Assembly: GCF_039794105.1 (NCBI RefSeq)
Contig: NZ_JBDIWA010000011.1
Location: 32,866-96,865, forward strand
Length of the DNA: 64,000 bases
Reading direction: 5' to 3'
Source of the DNA: Kuenenia sp039794105
Lineage (GTDB): Bacteria > Planctomycetota > Brocadiia > Brocadiales > Brocadiaceae
Of the stretch, positions 1 to 7,892 are shown piece by piece. A program made the translations under genes and the position numbers. Numbering within the stretch: the stretch's first letter is position 1; each line of letters starts with the position of its first letter. Under the pieces are notes generated by a model. It worked only from the letters and a program-made list of their open reading frames with translations, was not told the origin of the DNA and searched no databases.

Positions 1-712
1 CATCATCATTCACTACTAACAAACCATTTTTTGCTATCAGGTTTGCAAAATGCCCAAAAGCATTTACTATTTCTTCAAGATTGCCATAATAGTCTAAATG
101 ATCTTCATCTATATTTGTAATCACTCCTATAGAAGGAACCAGGTCGAGGAATGAACTATTATACTCACAGGCCTCCGCCACAAACAAATTCCCCTTTCCT
201 AAATGAGCATTTCCTCCGATATCAGGGACTTCTCCACCGATAACATAAGTAGGATCCAATTCCGCTTTTTTTAAAATAGTGGAAATCATTGCGCTGGTGG
301 TTGTTTTTCCATGTGTGCCGCTAATTGCAATGCCTCTCTTTTCCTGCATTAAAGAGCCAAGTATTTGAGAGTATTTTACCACCTTAATGCCCGATTGCCT
401 GGCAACTTTCAGTTCTGGATTGCCCTCCTGAATCGCGGCAGAAACTATTACCATATCAGTTTCCAATGACATCATACTGCCATCTTGTTTTGAGTTAACC
501 GTCACTCCTATTTTTTCCAGTGAAGAAATAAGCGGCGATAGCAGGATATCTGAACCGGCAACAATACACCCTTCACTCACAAGAATACGTGCAAGCGCAC
601 TCATCCCATTCCCGCCAATCCCGATAAAATAAACACGGTTTCCGCGCAAAGGCTTGTAATTAAAAAATCTGTTATTAACTGATGATGTTGTATGCGCTAA
701 GGATATATCCAT
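1..712 (-). CDS. murC: UDP-N-acetylmuramate--L-alanine ligase, N-terminal part (cut by window edge)
   Basis: MurC adds L-alanine to UDP-MurNAc in the cytoplasm, the first amino acid step of the peptidoglycan stem. Reading the minus strand from an ATG at 712 gives MDISLAHTTSSVNNRF, then the N-terminal Rossmann motif GIGGNGMSALA, the ATP-binding loop SGTHGKTTTSAM and a NIDEDHLDYYG segment, all typical of MurC. About 237 codons are present; the C-terminal half lies beyond position 1. It follows murG by 21 bp and is the last visible gene of the dcw cluster. The start has no strong Shine-Dalgarno, but the motif comes at the expected distance from it. Identity is near certain. Confidence 0.95.
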   Translation of the reverse strand, partial: MDISLAHTTSSVNNRFFNYKPLRGNRVYFIGIGGNGMSALARILVSEGCIVAGSDILLSPLISSLEKIGVTVNSKQDGSMMSLETDMVIVSAAIQEGNPELKVARQSGIKVVKYSQILGSLMQEKRGIAISGTHGKTTTSAMISTILKKAELDPTYVIGGEVPDIGGNAHLGKGNLFVAEACEYNSSFLDLVPSIGVITNIDEDHLDYYGNLEEIVNAFGHFANLIAKNGLLVVNDD

Positions 713-733
713 ATGTTTTTGTTGTATAATGAG

Positions 734-1858
734 TTATCTGGCGAGCAATGCTACCCGCGTCTCCCTGTAACTAATTAGTCTGCTTATCGTATCTACAACA
801 CAAACAGAGGCATCCGGGCGCCCCATTTCTTTGCTAAACATCTTCATTCTCTCGTATTTTTCCTTGTTTCTGAAAAGGTCAATAATAACTTCAACAATCT
901 TTTCAGGCGTTAAATCAATCTGCGGTAATAAATATCCACCGCCGTTTTTCTCCACTTCGACTGCATTCCAGTATTGGTGATTATCAGCGGCGTAGGGATA
1001 GGGTATAAGAATAGCAGGAATACCAATTGCAGTAATTTCAGCAATTGTTGTTGCACCTGCCCTGCATATAACAATATCTGCTATATTGAGCGCCGCATCC
1101 ATTTCATTTAAAAAACTACATACAAATGAATTAATCTTTGTTTGCCCGTATCCTTTTTTTACGCATTCATATCCATGCTCGCCCGCACAGTGAATTATTT
1201 GTATTTTCTCTGAAAACGGTTCCAGTTTATGTAGACTTTTCACCATAACCTCATTAATTGCCTGTGCGCCCTGGCTACCGCCGGTGACTACAATGGTGTA
1301 TTTTGCGCTATCAAAACCGAACTTTTCATAATAATTCTTCTTCCTGCCAGACACTATCCCCTTACGGATAGGCGTCCCGGTAACATTTACCTTCCTTGCC
1401 TTCGCAAACCATTTGAGAGAAGAACGCCAATGGCAACATACCTCGTCCGCCCATCTTGCCAAAAACAAATTCGCCTTGCCTGGCACCACATTTTGTTCAA
1501 GCAATACGGAAGGGATGCACAGTAATTTTGCCGCAATAATTGGCGCAAAAGAAGCATATCCCCCCAACCCTACTACAATATCAGGCTTGAATTTTCGCTG
1601 CAGGAAAAGAGATTCAATCACCCCCAAAATTGCCATTCTAAGAAATACAAAAATTCCCTTAAATGATCTTTCCCATTTTTTTGCATGTATTTTCTGAAAC
1701 TGAAACCCTTGTTGTACTACATATTCCTCTTCAAACTTTTTCTCCGTGCCGCAAAACATAATTTCTGCATTATGGAATCTCATACGAATTTCTTCTGCAG
1801 CGCTAATTCCAGCAATAAGGTGGCCGCCTGTGCCGCCGCCCGCAAATATTATTCTCAT
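734..1858 (-). CDS. murG: UDP-N-acetylglucosamine--lipid I GlcNAc transferase
   Basis: MurG transfers GlcNAc to lipid I on the inner face of the cytoplasmic membrane and so makes lipid II. The 374-residue protein has the usual family length. It opens with the glycine-rich loop GGGTGGHLIAG and carries the C-terminal donor site, with GGSQGAQAINE near residue 190 and the CRAGATTIAEI segment near residue 265. It lies in the order ftsW-murG-murC normal for dcw clusters, but is separated from ftsW by about 210 bp of repeat-like sequence. No feature suggests decay. Confidence 0.97.
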   Translation of the reverse strand: MRIIFAGGGTGGHLIAGISAAEEIRMRFHNAEIMFCGTEKKFEEEYVVQQGFQFQKIHAKKWERSFKGIFVFLRMAILGVIESLFLQRKFKPDIVVGLGGYASFAPIIAAKLLCIPSVLLEQNVVPGKANLFLARWADEVCCHWRSSLKWFAKARKVNVTGTPIRKGIVSGRKKNYYEKFGFDSAKYTIVVTGGSQGAQAINEVMVKSLHKLEPFSEKIQIIHCAGEHGYECVKKGYGQTKINSFVCSFLNEMDAALNIADIVICRAGATTIAEITAIGIPAILIPYPYAADNHQYWNAVEVEKNGGGYLLPQIDLTPEKIVEVIIDLFRNKEKYERMKMFSKEMGRPDASVCVVDTISRLISYRETRVALLAR

Positions 1859-1971
1859 TTCTCAACCCCTATTTTCAATAATTGCCATCAGTAATTAAAA
1901 CATTTAAAAACGTTAGTTCCAAGCCGGAACATGGAAACGAAAGCGAAATAATATCTCTTATTTCGATTTTC

Positions 1972-2056
1972 GTCATTGGTCATTGGTCAATAGTCATTGG
2001 TCAATTGTAAGCTTGTGACGAATTTTCTACTCTGTGCAATCTGTGTAATCTGTGGT
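1972..2056. repeat. Intergenic dispersed repeats (TCATTGGTCA and AATCTGTGTAATCTGTGG types)
   Basis: The ftsW-murG gap holds tandem-like copies of TCATTGGTCA followed by TTGTAAGCTTGTGACGAATT and CAATCTGTGTAATCTGTGG. Nearly the same string recurs at about 61725-61785, and the AATCTGTG motif recurs near 12040-12130 and 23440-23500. The element is noncoding and of unknown function. Confidence 0.6.
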
Positions 2057-2072
2057 TCCCCTTTTTTAACAA

Positions 2073-3272
2073 CTACCATGAAAATGCGGATATCTTAGAA
2101 ATTATTTTACCGGTAATTCTCACGGGGAAAAACCTTTCATTAACGGATAGTTTTTCTTTCACCTCATCGTTCAATAGTTTGTCTGTGTCACAACCGAAAG
2201 ATTGTTTCGCAATATTAACCAAAATCCCTATGCCAAGCATTGAAAATAACAAAGAAGAACCCCCTGTACTTAGAAACGGCAATGGAATACCTTTTGTCGG
2301 TATAATACCGGAAACGACTGCAATATTCATAACTGACTGCAAACCAAACATCATGGTAATGCCAAGTCCTAAAAAGAAACCAAACACATCCTTCGTCCTG
2401 CTGACAATTTTCAACCCCTGCCATAGCAGTAATGAAAAAAGGACAATAATTGTCATTCCCCCAATAAAACCGAATTCTTCCCCGATGACGGTAAATATAA
2501 AATCACTGCTGCTTTCCGGTAAGAAAAACAGTTTTTGTTTGCTATTGCCAAGTCCCAGGCCTGTCAGCCCTCCGGAACCAAGGGCAATCCATGACTGTAT
2601 TACATGATAGCCAGTCCCCTGCGGGTCCTGCCACGGATCGAGAAATGAGGTAAATCGTATTTTTCTATACGTAACACTAAAAATCAATTCGTAGATAAAC
2701 GGCGCCGACGCAAGCAAAGTAAAAAAGATAAAAATAATCCGCGTGCCCCCCACCATGCACATCAACATTAATAGTATAACGATAAACGCCGCTGTACCAA
2801 AGTCTGGTTCCAGGAGTATTAGCCCGCCCATCAGTGTTATGAACCCCAGAGGTATTAAAAACCCTCTTTTAAAGCTATGCATGTGATTATGATTTTTGGC
2901 TATATAGTTCGATATAAATATAATCATAGCCAATTTTGCAAATTCAGACGGCTGAATACCCGCAATACCGCCCAATCGGATCCATCTTCTAGCGCCGTTG
3001 GCTACCGTTCCAACACCTGGCAACAGCACAAGTATAAGGCTAATCACTGATACCGCAATAATCGGATACGTTAATTTCTGTAAATGCCGGTAATCGACAG
3101 ACGACATAGCAAATAACACCGCCAAACTTAATACTATCCATAAAAGATGTTTGGCAAATTGATAACCATTGCTGCCTGCCGCAAACATTGCCGTGTCAGT
3201 ACTATAAACAGTGACAATACTAAAACCCAGTAGTGCAACGACAATATATACGAGACAGTGCCATGATTTCAA
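2073..3272 (-). CDS. ftsW: Septal peptidoglycan polymerase FtsW (SEDS family)
   Basis: FtsW is the multi-pass SEDS glycosyltransferase that polymerises lipid II at the division site together with a class B penicillin-binding protein. The 399-residue sequence starts with a transmembrane helix and shows about ten hydrophobic segments. Family hallmarks are visible: GARRWIRLGG and IQPSEFAKLAMI (residues about 95-120), then the GIIPTKGIPLPFLSTGGSSL block near residue 325. That block separates SEDS proteins from other transporters. RodA is the alternative, but the dcw position between mraY and murG argues for FtsW. The start lies 25 bp behind the mraY stop, a gap with no room for murD. Confidence 0.95.
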   Translation of the reverse strand: MKSWHCLVYIVVALLGFSIVTVYSTDTAMFAAGSNGYQFAKHLLWIVLSLAVLFAMSSVDYRHLQKLTYPIIAVSVISLILVLLPGVGTVANGARRWIRLGGIAGIQPSEFAKLAMIIFISNYIAKNHNHMHSFKRGFLIPLGFITLMGGLILLEPDFGTAAFIVILLMLMCMVGGTRIIFIFFTLLASAPFIYELIFSVTYRKIRFTSFLDPWQDPQGTGYHVIQSWIALGSGGLTGLGLGNSKQKLFFLPESSSDFIFTVIGEEFGFIGGMTIIVLFSLLLWQGLKIVSRTKDVFGFFLGLGITMMFGLQSVMNIAVVSGIIPTKGIPLPFLSTGGSSLLFSMLGIGILVNIAKQSFGCDTDKLLNDEVKEKLSVNERFFPVRITGKIISKISAFSW

Positions 3273-3296
3273 AATATCTCTCCTGATTAAATTGAA

Positions 3297-4373
3297 TCAC
3301 AAAAGCATAAAACTACAGACTGACAGCAACGCTGCAATTATCCAAAACCTAAGGGTAATTTTCGATTCCGGCCAACCCGCAAATTGAAAGTGATGATGCA
3401 AAGGGGCGCACAGGAAGATTCTTTTCTTCGTAATTTTATAAAAATATATCTGAACAAGCACCGATACTGCCTCCGCAACGAAAACACCCCCTATAACAAT
3501 CATCAATATTTCCTGTTTTACGATAATACTCACTAATGCTAGCATCCCACCCAGCGTCAGAGAACCTGTATCTCCCATAAAAATTTGTGCAGGATAACTG
3601 TTGTACCATAAAAACCCCATACCGCCCCCTACCAGTGCGGCGCAGAAAATACTCAATTCACCGGCGCCGGGAATGTAAGGAATTCTCAAATATTCACTAA
3701 AGTCAACCCTGCCGGAAATATACGCAATAATGGCAAAAGAGATGCCTGCAATTATACTGCATCCTATTGCCAATCCATCCAGGCCATCCGTTATATTCAC
3801 GGCATTTGACATGCCTACAATAAAAAAAGTGACTATTATGACATAAAAAGGTCCCAGTTCCGGCCTCAAGTCCTTCATTAACGGAATCATCAACTGAGTG
3901 CCCCATGTGAACTTGCTGGAATAAAAATATAATATCAATCCAAGGATAAGCCCTAAGGCAGACTGGAATAATAATTTTGATATATCTGTCAGGCCGGACG
4001 AGTTCTTTTGTGTAAGCTTGATGTAATCATCAATAAAACCGATTACGCCAAACCAGATCAATGTAAACATCAATAACAAAACGTAAATATTGTAAATATT
4101 ACACCAAAATAACGTAGCGACTAATATTGAAACCAAAACAACAATCCCGCCCATTGTTGGCGTGTTTTTTTTTGAAAAGTGCAATTTTTTCAATTCTTCT
4201 GAATCCGTCTTCGTAGTGTCTTCTCCATAATTTAAGGCACGAAATTTCCTGATAAACCAGCAGCCGAAAATAATGCTTATTAAAAATGCCGTAAATGCCG
4301 CCAGGCAGGAACGAAAGGAGATTAACCTGAATATTTCAAACGAAAACATTGAATACAATAAACCGTATAACAA
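3297..4373 (-). CDS. mraY: Phospho-N-acetylmuramoyl-pentapeptide transferase
   Basis: MraY moves phospho-MurNAc-pentapeptide onto undecaprenyl phosphate and forms lipid I in the inner membrane. The 358-residue protein has about ten membrane segments and the family motifs: KKNTPTMGGI near residue 70, the metal-binding FIDDYIK near residue 118, and NITDGLDGLAIG near residue 195. A C-terminal APLHHHFQFAGW carries the conserved histidine cluster. It follows murF by 21 bp in the same transcription unit. A later ATG (the second Met, in MFSFEIF) is a possible start, because the first residues are poorly conserved in this family. Confidence 0.96.
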   Translation of the reverse strand: MLYGLLYSMFSFEIFRLISFRSCLAAFTAFLISIIFGCWFIRKFRALNYGEDTTKTDSEELKKLHFSKKNTPTMGGIVVLVSILVATLFWCNIYNIYVLLLMFTLIWFGVIGFIDDYIKLTQKNSSGLTDISKLLFQSALGLILGLILYFYSSKFTWGTQLMIPLMKDLRPELGPFYVIIVTFFIVGMSNAVNITDGLDGLAIGCSIIAGISFAIIAYISGRVDFSEYLRIPYIPGAGELSIFCAALVGGGMGFLWYNSYPAQIFMGDTGSLTLGGMLALVSIIVKQEILMIVIGGVFVAEAVSVLVQIYFYKITKKRIFLCAPLHHHFQFAGWPESKITLRFWIIAALLSVCSFMLL

Positions 4374-4394
4374 TCCATGCCCTCTTAAATAACA

Positions 4395-5918
4395 TCAGTT
4401 ATGAGTAAGTACACGCGGAGAGAAATATTCCCGATATTTATCAATGATAGTTTCCATGTGCATACCCCTGGAACCTTTAATAAGTATTACATCATTTTCC
4501 CTGAATTCACCCATGTCATATTCCGTGATGCCATCAAGACTCCGGAAACTTAACACCTTTTCCACATCCATGCCGCCATCTTTTGCAGCGCTTGCAATAT
4601 CAGATGCGTATTTACCCACCGTCCATAATAAATCCAGATTAAGCGCAGACACCTTTTCCCCGACTTCTTTATGCAGGGCATGTGATTCTTTTCCAAGTTC
4701 AAGCATATCTCCGCAAATGAATATCTTCCGCCCCACCACGTCAATTTCTTCAAAATATTTCAAGGCGGCAAAAATGGATTCCGGGTTTGCATTGTAAGCA
4801 TCATTAATAAAGGTGACATTGCCTATCTGCTGAGAATCGATTCTCATGTCTGGCAATTTAAATGAGAGAAAGGCATTATGAAGTCCACTTATATCGAGGC
4901 CAAGCGCATAGCAGACCGCAAACGAAGCCAGACAATTGCTAATGTTATGATGACCTGGAACGTGAAGTTGTATTTCGAATTGCCTGCGGCAACCCCCCCG
5001 CCCCCCCCAGAGGGAGGGAAGAGTTTTGGGAAGGGCTCCTGATGCGGGCTTCACACCTTTAACCCCCCAGTGGGGGGGGCATGGGGGGGTATTGTAATCA
5101 ATATCGATTGTAAACACAGAACCATTGCCTTTTTTCTTTACATCAGTACCTATTATTTGCGCATTCGGACCGAAGCCAAAACTTATCTTATTGCCTCCGA
5201 ATTTGTCCGCAATTTCACAGCACCACGGGTTATCAGCGTTATATACAAAAACTCCGTCTTCTTTCAGATTTTTTACTATATCACCCTTTTCCAATGCGAC
5301 GCCCTCAATACTCCCTAATCCTTCCAGGTGTGTTTTGGAAATATTCAGGATTACCGCTATATCGGGTAAACCAATCTCCGAAAGACGCAATATCTCTCCC
5401 GGAGCATTTGTACCCATTTCGAGTATTCCGTATTTATGTTTTGACTCAATTTCAAATATAGTCAGGGGAACACCGATAAAATTATTAAAACTCTTTTGTG
5501 GTTTTACTACCGGGGCAAAATGAGAAAGCAGGTGATATAACATCTCTTTGGTGGTGGTTTTGCCATTACTTCCTGTGATACCTATGATCTTTGCATTTAA
5601 TTTCCGGCGGTAATATCTCGCTAAATCGCCCAATGCGGTTTTAACATCATCTACCAAAATCAGAGGGAGGCACTTGCCGCTAATATCAATTCCACCTTGT
5701 TTTGATACCACCGCACCAATTGCACCCGCATCAAAGGCTTGCTCAATAAACTGACGCCCGTCGTAGTGGTCGCCTTTTATAGCAAAAAACACATTGCCCT
5801 TATGGACGTTTCTGCTGTCAACAGAAACGCCATTCACCATTAAACCACTGCCATTCGATATCGCTTTCCCGTTAACGGCTTGTATCACTTCTTCAAGAGA
5901 AATTGCGTCCATTTTCAT
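4395..5918 (-). CDS. murF: UDP-N-acetylmuramoyl-tripeptide--D-alanyl-D-alanine ligase
   Basis: MurF adds D-Ala-D-Ala to the UDP-MurNAc-tripeptide. The P-loop GITGSNGKTTTKEM lies near residue 113, with NFIGVPLT, the GHHNISNCLAS segment and FINDAYNANPESI further on, all characteristic. At 507 residues it is about 40-50 longer than usual. The excess maps to residues about 275-311, where a proline/glycine-rich stretch (NTPPCPPHWGVKGV to LWGGRGG) sits just before the GHHN segment. That stretch is encoded by a GC-rich repeat and is described separately. The reading frame stays open, so the protein is probably made with a surface loop. The gene lies 7 bp behind murE. Confidence 0.95.
   Translation of the reverse strand: MKMDAISLEEVIQAVNGKAISNGSGLMVNGVSVDSRNVHKGNVFFAIKGDHYDGRQFIEQAFDAGAIGAVVSKQGGIDISGKCLPLILVDDVKTALGDLARYYRRKLNAKIIGITGSNGKTTTKEMLYHLLSHFAPVVKPQKSFNNFIGVPLTIFEIESKHKYGILEMGTNAPGEILRLSEIGLPDIAVILNISKTHLEGLGSIEGVALEKGDIVKNLKEDGVFVYNADNPWCCEIADKFGGNKISFGFGPNAQIIGTDVKKKGNGSVFTIDIDYNTPPCPPHWGVKGVKPASGALPKTLPSLWGGRGGCRRQFEIQLHVPGHHNISNCLASFAVCYALGLDISGLHNAFLSFKLPDMRIDSQQIGNVTFINDAYNANPESIFAALKYFEEIDVVGRKIFICGDMLELGKESHALHKEVGEKVSALNLDLLWTVGKYASDIASAAKDGGMDVEKVLSFRSLDGITEYDMGEFRENDVILIKGSRGMHMETIIDKYREYFSPRVLTHN
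4985..5094. repeat. GC-rich repeat inserted in frame within murF
   Basis: Runs of C and G (ACCCCCCAGTGGGGGGGG and CAGAGGGAGGGAAGAG) form imperfect complementary arms inside murF. A related string with CCCGCTGGCGGGGG and GCAGGGGG occurs between genes near 58981-59046, and a shorter one near 46976-46998. The composition differs sharply from the surrounding gene, and the length keeps the murF frame open. Confidence 0.65.
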
Positions 5919-5925
5919 TCATCGC

Positions 5926-7395
5926 CTAATTTTGAGATACCATAGTGCCGGATAATACCTGCTTTACCACTTCACGGTCATCAAAAAGAATACTCTTGTC
6001 TTTCAATATCTGGCAACGTTCGTGACCCTTTCCTGCAATAACGACAACATCGCCCTTTTTCGCCTCAAGGAGGGCTTCTTCAATTGCAACTTTTCTATCC
6101 GGTTGAACTTTATAGCACGAATCCCGCTTTATTCCTTTCTGTATTTCACGTATTATATCAAGCGGGTCTTCAGAACGGGGATTATCATTTGTTATCCAAA
6201 ATAAATCTGAATATTTTTCTGCGATATGCCCCATCTTTGCCCTTTTCCCTTTATCCCTGTCTCCACCACAGCCAAATACCAAAATAATCCTCCTGGTTGC
6301 GATACTTCTAAGAGTCTCTAAAACGACCTGTAACGCATCGTGCGTATGTGCATAATCAATAAGAACGTGGAAATCCTGACCGTATTCCAGTTTTTCCAGC
6401 CTGCCGGGAACGTTATTTAAAGATTCAAGGCCTTTTCTTATTATTTCCATATCAAAACCGAGACAAAACCCCGTCGCTGCGGCTGCCAGTGCATTATAAA
6501 CATTATGATTGCCTGTTAATTTTAAGTGAATAACTTCCTTTCCCCAGGGAGAAATCAATAAAAACCTTGTTCCGTTAACCCCCATATTTATTATCTCTGC
6601 TCTTACGTGTGCAGACGTATCCTTTATCCCATACCACACTATTTGTGCGGCAGTGCTCTTTACAAAATATTTGCTTGAAGTATGGTCGGCATTTAACACC
6701 GCAGACGCATTTTCATCTAATCCCCTCATCAATTTAATTTTTTCTTCTCTGTAATTTTTAATATTTTCATGATAATCGAGATGTTCCGCAGACAGATTGG
6801 TAAAAACAGCAGAACGGAAATGCACTCCGTCCAGCCTGTGCTGCGAAAGTGCGTGAGAACTTGCCTCAATTACCGCATATCGTATATTGTTGTTAAGCAT
6901 ATCTGAAAGATGTGATTGTATATCAACGGATTCAGGGGTGGTTTCATTTGCGGGGATAATCCTGCTCCCTAATTGATAATATATAGTTCCTATTAACCCC
7001 GCCTTATTGCCGGAAGATTCTATGATAGACTTCGTAAAAAACGAAGTAGTTGTCTTGCCATTCGTTCCGGTAATACCTACTATTGTCATTTTTGAAGAAG
7101 GATAGCCATAAAAACATTCACTCAGAAGAGAAAGCGCCCGCCGGGCATTCGGCACAACAATTTGCGGAACATGTATAACATAGTCAACACCTTTCTCCGC
7201 AACTACGGCGATAGCTCCCTTCTCTATTGCCATTGTAATAAAATCGTGACCATCAGATTTATAACCCTTTATAGCAACAAAAATATACCCCTCTTTCACT
7301 TTACGGGAATCGTGTGTTAGCCCTAAAACGACTTTTTCCGTAAAGGAATTGCACGTATATTTTTCTAAAACAGCACAAATTTCGCTTAATTTCAT
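5926..7395 (-). CDS. murE: UDP-N-acetylmuramoyl-L-alanyl-D-glutamate--2,6-diaminopimelate ligase
   Basis: MurE adds the third stem residue. The 489-residue protein has the ATP loop GITGTNGKTTTSFF near residue 110, NLSAEHLDYHENI with the conserved acidic/His pair near residue 205, and the specificity motif DNPRSEDP near residue 405. By established knowledge, DNPR marks enzymes that use meso-diaminopimelate rather than lysine, so this organism should make DAP-type peptidoglycan as Gram-negatives do. The ORF ends 7 bp before murF and starts 26 bp behind the small gene at 7422-7685, consistent with one operon. Confidence 0.96.
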   Translation of the reverse strand: MKLSEICAVLEKYTCNSFTEKVVLGLTHDSRKVKEGYIFVAIKGYKSDGHDFITMAIEKGAIAVVAEKGVDYVIHVPQIVVPNARRALSLLSECFYGYPSSKMTIVGITGTNGKTTTSFFTKSIIESSGNKAGLIGTIYYQLGSRIIPANETTPESVDIQSHLSDMLNNNIRYAVIEASSHALSQHRLDGVHFRSAVFTNLSAEHLDYHENIKNYREEKIKLMRGLDENASAVLNADHTSSKYFVKSTAAQIVWYGIKDTSAHVRAEIINMGVNGTRFLLISPWGKEVIHLKLTGNHNVYNALAAAATGFCLGFDMEIIRKGLESLNNVPGRLEKLEYGQDFHVLIDYAHTHDALQVVLETLRSIATRRIILVFGCGGDRDKGKRAKMGHIAEKYSDLFWITNDNPRSEDPLDIIREIQKGIKRDSCYKVQPDRKVAIEEALLEAKKGDVVVIAGKGHERCQILKDKSILFDDREVVKQVLSGTMVSQN

Positions 7396-7421
7396 TTTGC
7401 GACCTTCAAAAACCCATTAAA

Positions 7422-7685
7422 CTAAATGTTTTTTTCATTACCTGAAAAACAATCAATTTTCAGTACGCCATCGAAGCCTTGTGTGCCCAGGCTCTGCGGT
7501 TGAACAATCCGTTCGTATAAACGCTTCGTATTGTCTACCCTGTCAACCTCCTCTGCATATTCCTTTAAAAGCCTATGCAGCGTTTCTCTATTACTCGCCC
7601 GCGCCATTTCTAATTCTTTTTGGGAAGCATACAAACTATACCATAAAATAAAATTTTTCTTGTTTAAATCCTTCGGCCCCATCAT
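7422..7685 (-). CDS. Small coiled-coil protein of unknown function inside the dcw cluster
   Basis: An 87-residue product, MMGPKDLNKKNF onward, sits between ftsI and murE. I chose the ATG at 7685 over the upstream in-frame ATG at 7700 because the latter reads through GGAGGAGG, a near-perfect ribosome binding site 4-6 bases ahead of the 7685 start. The sequence is charged and predicted helical (KELEMARASNRETLHRLLKEYAEE region), without a signal peptide, membrane segment or cysteine pair. I recognise no family. The strong ribosome binding site and its place in the operon argue that it is real; a link to division or wall synthesis is inference only. Confidence 0.7.
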   Translation of the reverse strand: MMGPKDLNKKNFILWYSLYASQKELEMARASNRETLHRLLKEYAEEVDRVDNTKRLYERIVQPQSLGTQGFDGVLKIDCFSGNEKNI

Positions 7686-7833
7686 TATTCCTCCTCCCAT
7701 TTCCGCTAAGTGCTATAATTATAACAAATATATTTACCATTATTTTGTTACACTTTGGTTTTTTGAAGAAGCAAAATGCTCTTTCCCAAATTCCGCAGAC
7801 AGGGAAAAATGTTCAATATTCAATTCTCAATTT

Positions 7834-7861
7834 GTAAGGACACGCCATGGCGTGTCCCTAC
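7834..7861. repeat. Short palindrome of the GTAGGGACG family
   Basis: GTAAGGACACGCC is followed by GGCGTGTCCCTAC, a near-perfect inverted repeat in the ftsI-downstream gap. It belongs to a dispersed family also seen at 18122-18163, 26181-26208, 34899-34926, 47372-47445, 58810-58838, 58870-58896 and 61151-61178. Confidence 0.7.
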
Positions 7862-7892
7862 AACCCCTTTCCTTTTTTCATTGTACCAATAG

